Below, in pieces: positions 8,893 through 17,336 of a stretch of 64,000 nt of DNA (positions are counted from its first letter, which is position 1; every line of letters starts with the position of its first letter). Under the pieces are notes generated by a model. The model was not told where the DNA came from, made no database searches, and worked only from the letters and a program-made list of their open reading frames with translations. The stretch covers positions 299,501-363,500 of the forward strand of contig NZ_JAEQNE010000006.1 in assembly GCF_016722785.1 (NCBI RefSeq), given 5' to 3'. The position numbers were made by a program, and so were the translations under genes. The stretch comes from Ramlibacter monticola (GTDB taxonomy: Bacteria; Pseudomonadota; Gammaproteobacteria; Burkholderiales; Burkholderiaceae_C).

Positions 8893-10107
8893 ATGGACAA
8901 ATCCTCTGCGACTGAACTGGCCCGCGCCGCCGGCCTGAATCTGTGGACCTTGCGCGGCCGTACGCTGCTGCCCGTCGTCCAGGGCGGCATGGGCGTGGGC
9001 ATCTCGGCAGGGCGCCTCGCCGGCACGGTCGCATCCTTCGACGCCATCGGCACGATCTCCTCGGTGGACCTGCGCCGCCTGCATCCGGACCTGATGGAAG
9101 CCACCGGCGAGCTCACCGGCCCCGAGGCCAAGCCGCAGATCGACGCGGCGAACAAGGAAGCCCTGCACCGCGAGATCAAGCGCGCGCGCGAGATCTCGCG
9201 CGGCCGCGGCCTCATCGCCGTGAACGTGATGCGCGCGCTCGACCAGTACGAGACCTACGTGCGCCAGGCGCTGGAAAGCGGCGCCGACGCGCTGGTGGCC
9301 GGCGCCGGCCTGCCGCTCGACCTGCCGGACCTGGCCCGCGACTTCCCCAAGACCTCGCTGATCCCGATCCTGTCCGACGCCCGCGGCGTGCAGCTGATCG
9401 TGCGCAAGTGGGAGAAGAAGGGCCGCCTGCCCGACGCGATCGTGATCGAGCATCCGAAGCTGGCCGGCGGCCACCTCGGCGCCCAGCGCGTCGGCGACCT
9501 GAACGACCGCCGCTTCGATTTCGACGTCGTGCTGCCCGAGGTGCGCGAGTTCTTCCGCAAGAGCGGCTTCGAGATCCCCCTGATCGCCGCCGGCGGCATC
9601 TCCTGCCGCGAGGACATCCAGCGCCTGCAGGGCCTGGGCGCCACGGCCGTGCAGCTCGGCACCGCCTTCGCCGTCACGTGCGAGAGCGACGCCAGCCAGG
9701 CCTTCAAGGAAGTGCTGGCCGGCGCCAGGCCCGAGGACATCGTCGAGTTCACCAGCGTGGCCGGCCTGCCCGCCCGCGCCGTGCGCACCCCCTGGCTCGA
9801 CAAGTACCTGCGCATCGAGCAGCGCATGCAGAAGGCCGCGCACGAAAAGCCCCACTGCACCATGTGGTTCGACTGCCTGGCCCAATGCGGCCTGCGTGAT
9901 GGAAAATCCGACTGGGGCCAGTTCTGCATCGACAAGGTGCTGTCCTATGCCTTCAACGGCGACGTCCGCAAGGGCCTGTTCTTCCGGGGCGCCGGCCGGC
10001 TCCCCTTCGGCAGCCAGATTCGCCCCGTCCAGGACCTTTTGAACTGGCTTTTGGGCAACCTGGTCCCACCTACCATGATGACCGCACCTGAATTCCAGGA
10101 AGCATGA
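8893..10107 (+). CDS. Nitronate monooxygenase-family FMN protein
   Basis: The product is a 404-residue TIM-barrel flavoprotein of the nitronate monooxygenase/2-nitropropane dioxygenase superfamily. Supporting motifs are VVQGGMGVGIS at the start of the barrel, IAAGGISCREDI and AVQLGTAFAVTCESDAS, the last two shaping the phosphate-binding end of the FMN site. Family members oxidise alkyl nitronates or act as enoyl reductases; the substrate here is unknown. I chose ATG 8893 because conserved sequence begins there. A GTG at 8827 behind TTGGAG would add 22 residues and cannot be excluded. The stop overlaps the nrdJ start as ATGA. Confidence 0.86.
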   Translation: MDKSSATELARAAGLNLWTLRGRTLLPVVQGGMGVGISAGRLAGTVASFDAIGTISSVDLRRLHPDLMEATGELTGPEAKPQIDAANKEALHREIKRAREISRGRGLIAVNVMRALDQYETYVRQALESGADALVAGAGLPLDLPDLARDFPKTSLIPILSDARGVQLIVRKWEKKGRLPDAIVIEHPKLAGGHLGAQRVGDLNDRRFDFDVVLPEVREFFRKSGFEIPLIAAGGISCREDIQRLQGLGATAVQLGTAFAVTCESDASQAFKEVLAGARPEDIVEFTSVAGLPARAVRTPWLDKYLRIEQRMQKAAHEKPHCTMWFDCLAQCGLRDGKSDWGQFCIDKVLSYAFNGDVRKGLFFRGAGRLPFGSQIRPVQDLLNWLLGNLVPPTMMTAPEFQEA

Positions 10108-12518
10108 AGAGAGATCCAGCACCCCACGAAGTCCCCGCATTGCCCCCGCAACCCATCAGCCTCGATGTGGTGCGGGAGAAGTACCTGAAGGAAGGCGAAA
10201 GCACCGAAACCGACCTGCTGCGCCGCGTCTCCCGGGCCCTCGCCAGCGTCGAGGCCGAGCCGCTGCGTGCCGAATGGGAGCGGCGCTTCTTCGAGAACAT
10301 GCAGGCCGGCGCCATCGGCGCGGGCCGCATCATGAGCGCCGCCGGCACCGACCTGCAGGCCACCCTGATCAACTGCTTCGTGCAGCCGGTGGGCGACGCC
10401 ATCCAGGGCCGCGACGACGAAGGCTTCCCCGGCATCTACGAAGCCCTGCGCGAAGCGGCCGAGACCATGCGGCGCGGCGGCGGCGTGGGCTACGACTTCT
10501 CGCGCATCCGCCCGCGCGGCGCCGAGGTCAGGGGCACCGGCTCGCTGGCCTCCGGCCCCTGCAGCTACATCGACGTGTTCGACCACTCGTGCTCCACGGT
10601 GGAGAGCGCCGGCGCCCGCCGCGGCGCCCAGATGGGCGTGATGCGCATCGACCACCCGGACGTGATGGAGTTCATCACGGCCAAGCGCACGCCCGGCCGC
10701 TGGAACAACTTCAACGTGTCGGTGGCCGTCACCGACGAATTCATCCGCACGCTGCAGGCGGGCGGCGACTGGCCGCTGGTGCACCGCGCCAGGCCCGGCG
10801 CCACGCTGGTCGCCCAGGGCGCCCACGTGCGCGGCGACGGGCTGTGGGTCTACAAGTCCGTGCCCGCGCAGCAGCTGTGGGACACGATCATGCGCTCGGC
10901 CTACGACTTCGCCGAGCCCGGGATCCTGTTCGTCGACACGATCAACCGCGAGAACAACCTGCGCTACGCGGAGAAGATCTCCGCCACCAATCCCTGCGGC
11001 GAGCAGCCCCTGCCCGCCTATGGCTGCTGCGACCTCGGCCCGATCATCCTGACGAAGTTCGTCCGCCATCCCTTCGGCTTCGGCGGGCCGCCGCACTTCG
11101 ATTTCGAGGCCTTCAGCCAGGCCGTGGCCGTGCAGGTGCGCGCCCTCGACAACGTGCTGGACCTGACCTTCTGGCCGCTGGAACAGCAGCGCCTGGAAGC
11201 GCAGGCCAAGCGCCGCATCGGCGTGGGCTTCACCGGCCTCGGCAACGCGCTGGCCATGCTGCGCCAGCGCTACGACGCGCCCGAAGGCCGCGAGACGGCG
11301 GCGCGCATCGCCCGCGGCATGCGCGACGCCGCCTATGCCGCATCGGTCGAGCTGGCGAAGGAGAAGGGGGCGTTCCCCCTGTTCGACGCCGAGCCGTACC
11401 TGGAAGCGGGCACCTTCGCCAGCCGCCTCGACGAGCCGCTGAAGAAGCTGATCCGCAAGCACGGCATCCGCAACAGCCACCTGCTGTCCATCGCCCCCAC
11501 CGGCACGGTCAGCCTGGCGTTCGCCGACAACGCCTCCAACGGCATCGAGCCGCCCTTCTCCTGGACCTACCACCGCAAGAAGCGCGAGAGCGACGGCCGC
11601 ACGACCGAATACACGGTGGAAGACCACGCGTGGCGCCTGTTCCGTTCGCTGGGCGGCGACACCACCCACCTGCCGTCCTATTTCGTCTCCGCGCTGGAGA
11701 TGCCCGCGGCCGACCACCTGGCGATGATGGAGGCGGTGCAGCCCTTCGTCGACACGGCGATCTCCAAGACGGTCAACGTGCCGGCGGACTATCCTTACGA
11801 GGACTTCCAGGGCCTGTACCTGGAGGCGTGGCGCGCCGGCCTGAAGGGCCTGGCGACCTACCGTCCCAACGACATCCTCGGTTCCGTGCTCTCCACCACG
11901 CCCGAAGCGAAGGCGCAGCAGGAATCCGCGACGCAGCCCAAGATCGACCCGATGCGCGCGGTGATCTCGCGGCGGCCCAACGGCCAGCTCTCCGCGGTGG
12001 CGGAGAAGGTCGAGTACTGGACGCAGCAAGGCCGGCAGACGCTCTACATCGTCGTGTCCTTCCTGCCGCTGGAGGACGGCCGCGAGCGCGCCATCGAGTT
12101 CTTCATGCCGGTGGGCCAGAGCGGCGAGTCGCAGCAGTGGATCACGGCCAGCTTCCGCCTGCTCTCGCTGGCGGCGCGCGGCGGCTTCCTCGACCGCGCG
12201 CTGGCGGACATGCGCAAGGTGGCCTGGGACCGCGGGCCGGTGCGCCTGGGGACCTACTCCAAGGCCGACGGCACCTCGGTGCCGATGTGGCACGACTCCG
12301 AGGTCGGCGCGATCGCCTATGCGGTGCAGAACATCATCTCGCGCCGCAACGGCGAGCCGGTCGCGGCCCTGGCCACGCCGCCGGCACCTCCGTCCGTGTC
12401 GGCCGCCCCCGGCACCATGGCGGGCACCAAGTGCCCCGAGTGCGGCGCGCACGCCATGATCCGCAAGGACGGCTGCGACTTCTGCACCTCCTGCGGCCAC
12501 GTGGGGGCCTGCGGGTGA
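10104..12518 (+). CDS. nrdJ: Adenosylcobalamin-dependent (class II) ribonucleotide reductase
   Basis: This enzyme makes deoxyribonucleotides using a cobalamin-derived radical, so it works with or without oxygen. The product is 804 residues. Cys91 (in LINCFVQPV) and the finger-loop motif NPCGEQPL with Cys298 and Glu300 are the expected active-site residues. The C-terminal 30 residues hold CPEC, CTSC and a final CG, the cysteine-rich tail used for re-reduction in this class. It overlaps the upstream flavoprotein gene by ATGA. Placement just after a nitrate reductase operon suits DNA synthesis under low oxygen. Confidence 0.95.
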   Translation: MKRDPAPHEVPALPPQPISLDVVREKYLKEGESTETDLLRRVSRALASVEAEPLRAEWERRFFENMQAGAIGAGRIMSAAGTDLQATLINCFVQPVGDAIQGRDDEGFPGIYEALREAAETMRRGGGVGYDFSRIRPRGAEVRGTGSLASGPCSYIDVFDHSCSTVESAGARRGAQMGVMRIDHPDVMEFITAKRTPGRWNNFNVSVAVTDEFIRTLQAGGDWPLVHRARPGATLVAQGAHVRGDGLWVYKSVPAQQLWDTIMRSAYDFAEPGILFVDTINRENNLRYAEKISATNPCGEQPLPAYGCCDLGPIILTKFVRHPFGFGGPPHFDFEAFSQAVAVQVRALDNVLDLTFWPLEQQRLEAQAKRRIGVGFTGLGNALAMLRQRYDAPEGRETAARIARGMRDAAYAASVELAKEKGAFPLFDAEPYLEAGTFASRLDEPLKKLIRKHGIRNSHLLSIAPTGTVSLAFADNASNGIEPPFSWTYHRKKRESDGRTTEYTVEDHAWRLFRSLGGDTTHLPSYFVSALEMPAADHLAMMEAVQPFVDTAISKTVNVPADYPYEDFQGLYLEAWRAGLKGLATYRPNDILGSVLSTTPEAKAQQESATQPKIDPMRAVISRRPNGQLSAVAEKVEYWTQQGRQTLYIVVSFLPLEDGRERAIEFFMPVGQSGESQQWITASFRLLSLAARGGFLDRALADMRKVAWDRGPVRLGTYSKADGTSVPMWHDSEVGAIAYAVQNIISRRNGEPVAALATPPAPPSVSAAPGTMAGTKCPECGAHAMIRKDGCDFCTSCGHVGACG

Positions 12519-12609
12519 GCGCCGCACGGCCGCCCGAAGGCGCCCGCCCCCTCCGCTTGCGGAGGGGGGAGGAGGAGTCCGCGAAGCGGACGGATCCTGG
12601 GGGAGGTTC
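12516..12609 (+). repeat. Intergenic hairpin repeat, copy B
   Basis: This is the second copy of the element at 8017-8110, in the same orientation and the same context, running from the stop codon of nrdJ to the ribosome-binding site of the next gene. The 10-bp CCCCCTCCGC/GCGGAGGGGG stem is unchanged. The second hairpin differs in sequence but still pairs, here as GTCCGC-gaa-GCGGAC, which suggests selection on structure. It ends in TGGGGGAGG, seven bases before the GTG at 12613. Confidence 0.85.
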
Positions 12610-12612
12610 TCA

Positions 12613-13215
12613 GTGAGCTCCCCGCCGGACTCGGTGCTGGCGGGTGAATGGGCGGCAGCGCTCGTGCACGGCCGCCGCACCGTGTTGCCGGCCCGCCTGG
12701 GCGAGCCCGGGCCCGGTCCCGAGCAGCTGCAGCGCATCCTGCTCGCGGCCTCCGCCGCGCCGGACCACCACGACCTGGTGCCCTGGCGCTTCGTGATCGT
12801 TCCCGCGCAGGCCCGGCCCGCGCTGGCCGATGCCTTCGAGGCGGCCCTGCGCGAGCGCGATCCGGCGGCGACGCCCGAGCAGTTCGGCAAGGCGCGCGAG
12901 AAGGCGTTCCGGTCGCCGCTGCTGCTGCTGGCCATCGCGCGGCTGCGGGACGAGGATCCCGAGATCCCGGCGAACCAGCGGCTGGTCTCGGCCGGCTGCG
13001 CGATCCAGAACATGCTGCTGGTCGGCACCGCGCTCGGCTACGGCTCGTCGCTCACCAGCGGCAAGGCCCTGGAGTCGCGGGCCTTGCGTTCGCTGTTCCA
13101 GGTGGGCGCCGACGAGGAAGCCCTGTGCTTCGTCAGCTTCGGCACCACCGTCGGTCCGCGGCGCAACCGCGTGCGGGCCACGCCGGACCACTACGTCTCC
13201 GAGCTGAAGCCATGA
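12613..13215 (+). CDS. Nitroreductase-family flavoprotein
   Basis: The 200-residue product has the nitroreductase fold. RRTVLPARLG gives the N-terminal FMN-binding arginines. AASAAPDHHDLVPWRFVIV is the family's phosphate/FMN loop, with the usual PxxxNxQPW pattern altered to PDHHDLVPW. The C-terminal part includes AGCAIQNMLLVGTALGYGS, a common motif in YdjA-like members. It probably reduces nitro or quinone compounds with NAD(P)H in the cytoplasm; the substrate cannot be read from sequence. The start is GTG 12613 behind GGGGGAGG. Its stop overlaps the hemerythrin ATG. Confidence 0.88.
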   Translation: MSSPPDSVLAGEWAAALVHGRRTVLPARLGEPGPGPEQLQRILLAASAAPDHHDLVPWRFVIVPAQARPALADAFEAALRERDPAATPEQFGKAREKAFRSPLLLLAIARLRDEDPEIPANQRLVSAGCAIQNMLLVGTALGYGSSLTSGKALESRALRSLFQVGADEEALCFVSFGTTVGPRRNRVRATPDHYVSELKP

Positions 13216-13760
13216 GCCGCCCCATCCCGCTGCGCTCGCTGCTGTCGGCGCCGGCGGCGAGCTTCGAGCAGCCCTTCGAGATGCTGGAGGCCTGCCACGA
13301 GCGGGTGCACCGCATGCTGGACCTGCTGGGGCGCCTGCGCACGCACCTGGCCGGGCACGGCGCCGACGCGCAGGCTGCGCAGGCCGCGCGCGACGTGATG
13401 CGCTATTTCGACCAGGCGGCGCCGCTGCATCACCAGGACGAGGAGCTGCACGTCTTCCCGCCCCTGCTGGCGCAGGGCGACGAAGGCGTGGCGGCGGTGG
13501 TGAAGCGGCTGCAGGCGGATCACGTGGCGATGGAACGCAATTGGGCTGCGGCACGGGCGGTGCTGGTGCGCGTCGCCGAGGCGCAGCTGCAGCGCCTCGC
13601 GCCGGACGACGAGGCCGCTCTCGACACTTTCGCCGCGCTCTATGGCGATCACATCCAGGCCGAGGAAGGCATCGCCTATCCGGCGGCGCAGGCCCTGCTG
13701 GACCCGGACACGGTGGCAAGGGCCGGCGAGGAGATGATGCGCCGGCGCGGCGTCAGGTAG
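13212..13760 (+). CDS. Hemerythrin-like HHE protein
   Basis: This 182-residue protein has a four-helix hemerythrin-like domain spanning about residues 20-165. The candidate iron ligands are the histidines of ACHERVHRML, PLHHQDEELHVFP, ADHVAMERN and YGDHIQAEEGIAYP, in the usual order for a di-iron site. Such proteins bind oxygen or nitric oxide, or help repair iron-sulphur centres. It is translationally coupled to the nitroreductase (ATGA at 13212). Closeness to nitrate respiration genes makes a role in oxygen or nitrosative stress plausible. Confidence 0.88.
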   Translation: MSRPIPLRSLLSAPAASFEQPFEMLEACHERVHRMLDLLGRLRTHLAGHGADAQAAQAARDVMRYFDQAAPLHHQDEELHVFPPLLAQGDEGVAAVVKRLQADHVAMERNWAAARAVLVRVAEAQLQRLAPDDEAALDTFAALYGDHIQAEEGIAYPAAQALLDPDTVARAGEEMMRRRGVR

Positions 13761-13816
13761 CGGCACGGCCCCCGCCTGTAGCGGCCCGGCCCGCCTCGCC
13801 CCACGGTGGCCGGGGC

Positions 13817-14647
13817 TCAACGCAGGTACCAGGTCGTGACGAAGTTCAGCTGCAGCTTCTTGTCCACCTTGTCGAGCGGCATCTTGACCGAGAACGCGAA
13901 GCCGAGCGGCCGGTCCTCGAGCCGCGTGGAAGCCAGGAACTTGGCCGAGCGTGTCACCTCGTCGCCGTTCGCGAAGTCGACCTTGAACTCGTAGCGCGGG
14001 GTGAAGGCCCACCTGCCCACCACGAAGGTGAGCGGGAAGAAGAATTCCGCGTAATGCTGCGGCGCCGCGCCGTTCTTCTCGGCGATCGACTTGTTGTACT
14101 CCACCGAGGGACTGAAGGTCACGGCGGGCGTGATGTCCCAGGCGAAGACCCCGAACACCATCGGCCGCCAGACATTGGCCCCCAGCGCAGGCTCGGTCGC
14201 CGTGGGAAAGCGCATCTCGAGGCCAGCGCCGAGACGCCTCGATGCGTCGAGCCGCACGGCCGTGCCCACCGCCAGCTTGAGGTCACCGATTCCCTGCTTG
14301 TCCGAGTCGCCCGGCGCAGCGCCCGCACTGTGGGTGCGCAGCGGCAGCTTGAGGCGCAGCGCCCAGTCCTGCGTGGGCGAGAGCCGCCAGGCCCAGAGCC
14401 GGCCCAGCGTGAGGTCGAAGTCGGAGCTCGAATCCCGGAAGCTGTTCCACTCGGTGTCGACCCAGAAGCGCGGCACGAGGAGGGTGGGGTCCTCCTCGGA
14501 CCTCAGCTCCTCCACGAGCGCGCGGGGGTCGGACCCGCTGATGGATGGCTGCGCCGCGGCCTGGGGCACGGACAGGGCCGCCGCGAGCGCCGCGAAGACG
14601 ACGCTCCCCTTCTTCGACGGGTGCGCCGCCCGTGGCCCTGGCGTCAC
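13817..14647 (-). CDS. Putative outer-membrane beta-barrel protein of unknown role
   Basis: The 276-residue product starts at GTG 14647, overlapping the stop of the upstream acyl-CoA dehydrogenase as GTGA. It has a clear signal peptide: a lysine pair followed by a hydrophobic run, with cleavage likely after VPQAAAQ near residue 35. The mature part alternates polar and aromatic residues (FWVDTEWNSF, FDLTLGRLWAWRL) and ends in VTTWYLR. These are traits of a small outer-membrane barrel or transporter-like protein. I do not recognise a named family with certainty. Tight coupling to the dehydrogenase suggests a part in uptake of its substrate, which is inference. Confidence 0.6.
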   Translation of the reverse strand: MTPGPRAAHPSKKGSVVFAALAAALSVPQAAAQPSISGSDPRALVEELRSEEDPTLLVPRFWVDTEWNSFRDSSSDFDLTLGRLWAWRLSPTQDWALRLKLPLRTHSAGAAPGDSDKQGIGDLKLAVGTAVRLDASRRLGAGLEMRFPTATEPALGANVWRPMVFGVFAWDITPAVTFSPSVEYNKSIAEKNGAAPQHYAEFFFPLTFVVGRWAFTPRYEFKVDFANGDEVTRSAKFLASTRLEDRPLGFAFSVKMPLDKVDKKLQLNFVTTWYLR

Positions 14648-15921
14648 CGGATCCGCACCGGCGCCACCAGCTGTTCCGGCGTCGTGAAGTAGTCCGCCCA
14701 CTTCCCGCGCTGGTCCCCGGCCCGCCGCAGTTCCCCGCGCGCGATCGTGCGCAGGTGCACCTCGTCCGGTCCGTCCATGAGCCGCAGCGCCCTTCCCCAC
14801 GTGAACAGCCACGCCAGCGGCGTGTCCGGCGACAGGCCCATCGCCCCGAACACCTGGATCGCCCGGTCCACCACCCGCACCTGCAGGCGCGCAGCCGCCA
14901 CCTTGATCGCGGCGATCTGCTCGCGCAGGTCCGCCGGCGGCGCGTCCTGGTCCAGCGCCCAGGCCGTGCGCAGCACCAGCAGGCGCGCCATGTCGATCTC
15001 GATGCGCGAGTCGGCCAGCCACTCCTGCACGTTGGCCTGCTGGGCCAGGGGCTTGCCGAAGGCGCGGCGCTCCAGCGCGCGGTCGCAGGCCAGCGCCAGC
15101 GCCAGCTCGCACTGGCCGATGGTGCGCATGCAGTGGTGCACGCGCCCGGGCCCCAGCCGGGCCTGCGCCAGCGCGAAGCCCTCGCCCCACGCGCCCAGCA
15201 GGTGGGCCGCCGGCACGCGCACCTGCCGGAACACGATCTCGCAATGCCCTTCCAGCGCGGTGTGCTGCAGGACGGGGATGTTGCGCACGATCTCCACGCC
15301 GGGCGCGTCCAGCGGCACCAGCACCAGGCTGTGCGCCCGGTGCGGCTCGCCCTCCGCCGCGTCGCCGTTGCGGCAGACCACGATCAGCAGCCGGCAGTCC
15401 GGGTTGGCGGCGCCGGTGACGAACCACTTGCGCCCGCTCACCACCAGCGCGTCGCCTTCGCGCCGCACCTCGGTCTGCAGGTTGGTCGGATCCGAAGAGG
15501 CCACGTCGGGCTCCGACATCGCGAAGGCGGAACGCATCTCGCCGGCCAGCAGCGGCTGCAGCCATCGCGCGCGCTGGGCCGACGAGGCATGGCGCAGCAG
15601 CAACTCCATGTTGCCGCTGTCGGGCGCATTGCAGTTGAAGACCTCGGCCGCCCAGGGCAGGCGGCCCATCGCCTCGGCCAGGGGCGCGTAGTCCAGGTGG
15701 GACAGCGCTGATCCCGGGGCGTCCGCGGGCAGCTTCGGCAGGCACAGGTTCCACAGGCCCTCGTCGCGCGCCAGCGCCCTCAGGTCGGGCAGGAAGTCCG
15801 GCTGCTCGCCGCGCTGCGCGGAGGCCTGCCAGGCCGCGTTGCAGGGCAGCAGGTAGCGTTCCTGGAAAGCCTCGAGGCGCGCCAGCCACTCGCAGGCGCG
15901 CGGGGATGGCTCGAAATTCAT
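14644..15921 (-). CDS. Acyl-CoA dehydrogenase
   Basis: This is a 425-residue FAD enzyme of the acyl-CoA dehydrogenase superfamily. FAMSEPDVASSDPTN is the substrate/FAD loop signature, VVSGRKWFVTGA the middle beta domain, and IQVFGAMGLSPDTPLAW the C-terminal helical domain. The DGPDEVHL motif near the end matches the subfamily that often follows APH-type proteins. I chose ATG 15921 because homologous sequence begins at MNFEPSP; ATGs at 15951 and 15972 are alternatives. It is transcribed away from the gene at 16104 and coupled to the downstream barrel protein. The true acyl substrate is unknown. Confidence 0.88.
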   Translation of the reverse strand: MNFEPSPRACEWLARLEAFQERYLLPCNAAWQASAQRGEQPDFLPDLRALARDEGLWNLCLPKLPADAPGSALSHLDYAPLAEAMGRLPWAAEVFNCNAPDSGNMELLLRHASSAQRARWLQPLLAGEMRSAFAMSEPDVASSDPTNLQTEVRREGDALVVSGRKWFVTGAANPDCRLLIVVCRNGDAAEGEPHRAHSLVLVPLDAPGVEIVRNIPVLQHTALEGHCEIVFRQVRVPAAHLLGAWGEGFALAQARLGPGRVHHCMRTIGQCELALALACDRALERRAFGKPLAQQANVQEWLADSRIEIDMARLLVLRTAWALDQDAPPADLREQIAAIKVAAARLQVRVVDRAIQVFGAMGLSPDTPLAWLFTWGRALRLMDGPDEVHLRTIARGELRRAGDQRGKWADYFTTPEQLVAPVRIR

Positions 15922-15977
15922 CGTGGCCTGGGGGGAATCGAAGAAATCCATCTTGCGGGCCCGAGTCCTCATGCATA

Positions 15978-15991
15978 CTGATTTGCGTCAA
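15978..15991 (+). promoter_or_regulatory. Possible FNR/ANR-type binding site
   Basis: CTGAT-TTGC-GTCAA matches the FNR consensus TTGAT-N4-ATCAA at eight of ten positions when read on either strand. It lies between the divergent acyl-CoA dehydrogenase and the gene at 16104, where a regulator could act on both. Oxygen-responsive control would fit the nearby nitrate-respiration block. One short motif is weak evidence. Confidence 0.3.
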
Positions 15992-16103
15992 TCGCCGGCC
16001 ATCGTTCCCGCCGCGCCGCCCGGCGCGCCCAACAGGGCGCGCTGCGGTGCAGGGGGACAATGCGGCGCCACGAGAAACCTGGAGCGCCCCCCGCGAGCAT
16101 GCC

Positions 16104-16664
16104 GTGCGCCTGCTGTCCGACCCCGATCTCCTCGTCCCGCTGGTCCTGGCGGTGTTCGCGCTCGTCGTGACGGGCGCGCTGTGGCGCCTGCGCTGGCAGC
16201 ACCGGCGGCGGATCGCGCGGCGGCGCGCGGCCGCCTACCAGCTCATCGACTGCCTGAAGGCCTACACCGCCTGGATCGACTGGCACCGCGACGAGCCGCT
16301 GCTGCACCAGAACCCGGACGAGGGCGGCATCCCCGCGGCGCTGGCGCAGGCGGTGCAGATCAAGGACCAGCACTTTCCCGAACTCGGCACCCTCGTGCTG
16401 GACCTCCTGCGCACGCACCGCGAGCTGATGCAGTACCTGTGGGAGGAGAACATCCTGCGCATGAAGCACGCGTCGCCGCTGCGGCCGCACTACGCGGACC
16501 CGCGCTACCACAACATCCGCGACCGCCAGGACGGCCTGCTCGACAGCCTGTTCCTGCGCTGCCGGCAACTCGGGGGCGATTCGGGCTCCGGGTGGCGGCG
16601 CACGCGCAGCGATTTCAGCTTCTCGAGCGGAGACATGGGGATGCCTTCGCAGCCCGCGCCCTGA
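16104..16664 (+). CDS. Unknown single-pass membrane protein
   Basis: The 186-residue product from GTG 16104 begins with one strong membrane helix (DLLVPLVLAVFALVVTGALW). A basic stop-transfer run (RLRWQHRRRIARRRAA) follows, then a soluble, largely helical domain rich in His, Asp and Trp. I recognise no catalytic motif. The open frame extends upstream to 15906, but that part overlaps the divergent promoter region and looks non-coding, so I placed the start at the GTG just before the membrane helix. Its stop (16662-16664) directly abuts the stop of the convergent gene, with no base between them. Confidence 0.6.
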   Translation: MRLLSDPDLLVPLVLAVFALVVTGALWRLRWQHRRRIARRRAAAYQLIDCLKAYTAWIDWHRDEPLLHQNPDEGGIPAALAQAVQIKDQHFPELGTLVLDLLRTHRELMQYLWEENILRMKHASPLRPHYADPRYHNIRDRQDGLLDSLFLRCRQLGGDSGSGWRRTRSDFSFSSGDMGMPSQPAP

Positions 16665-17336
16665 TCAGAGCCAGGGCATGGCTTCGAGCACGTGGGCCCA
16701 GTCCCCGTCGGTCATGGGCCCGCCATGCTGCATCGGCGCGACCGCCGGTGCGCTGAGCAGCTTGTGCCCGTCCCAGCGCAGGCTGCGGTCGGGGGTGAGC
16801 AGGATCCAGCGACTGTCGGAGTCGCCCTTGGCGAGCCAGGCGCCGACCGTCTCGCCGACGTAGTGGGCCGGCTCGTACCAGGCCACCTGCACCGATTCAC
16901 CGCGGATCTCGATCGTGCGGAACTCCAGCCGCGTCTTCATCTTCTGGATGTCGCGGCGCACGGCCTGCGCCATCTGCCGCAGCCGCGCCATGTCGCCATC
17001 GCCCAGGTCGTTCTTGAAGTCGGGCTCGTACACCAGCCGCCACAGCGAGCGGTAGAGGAGATCGAAGCGGAGGACGTCCCGGTGCAGAACGACCAGTTCG
17101 CTCATGCGGATGAAGGACTGCGGGATGATGGCGCGGGCCGCGCGATTGCGGATGGCGGCGCGGCCGGCGTCGAGGTCTTCCTCTTCGACCGACTGGCCCG
17201 GCGCGGCGGACCACTGCACGGTATCGGGTGGTACCTGCTGGGCCAGCAACCGGGTCGCCTCGTGGTGGAAGCCACTCACATCGACTTGGTGGGACAACGG
17301 TACCTGCACAACAACCCAATCCGACAACGGCACCAT
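16665..17336 (-). CDS. DUF4130 (TIGR03915-type) putative DNA-metabolism protein
   Basis: The 223-residue product resembles DUF4130, the domain that stands alone in TIGR03915 proteins and forms the N-terminal half of UdgX-type uracil-DNA-binding proteins. Recognisable parts are LRQMAQAVRRDIQKMKTRL, EPAHYVGETVGAWL and WILLTPDRSLRWDG. Nothing of a uracil-DNA glycosylase domain follows the stop, and no radical-SAM partner gene is visible. ATG 17336 has a GGAG site six bases upstream that is buried in a strong hairpin. The activity is not established for the family; a DNA repair link is its usual annotation. Confidence 0.7.
   Translation of the reverse strand: MVPLSDWVVVQVPLSHQVDVSGFHHEATRLLAQQVPPDTVQWSAAPGQSVEEEDLDAGRAAIRNRAARAIIPQSFIRMSELVVLHRDVLRFDLLYRSLWRLVYEPDFKNDLGDGDMARLRQMAQAVRRDIQKMKTRLEFRTIEIRGESVQVAWYEPAHYVGETVGAWLAKGDSDSRWILLTPDRSLRWDGHKLLSAPAVAPMQHGGPMTDGDWAHVLEAMPWL

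Noticed and set aside
15906..16103. N-terminal extension of the membrane protein at 16104
   Set aside because: The 66 extra residues overlap the divergent promoter and the acyl-CoA dehydrogenase start, are Pro- and Arg-rich, and precede the natural membrane-helix start.
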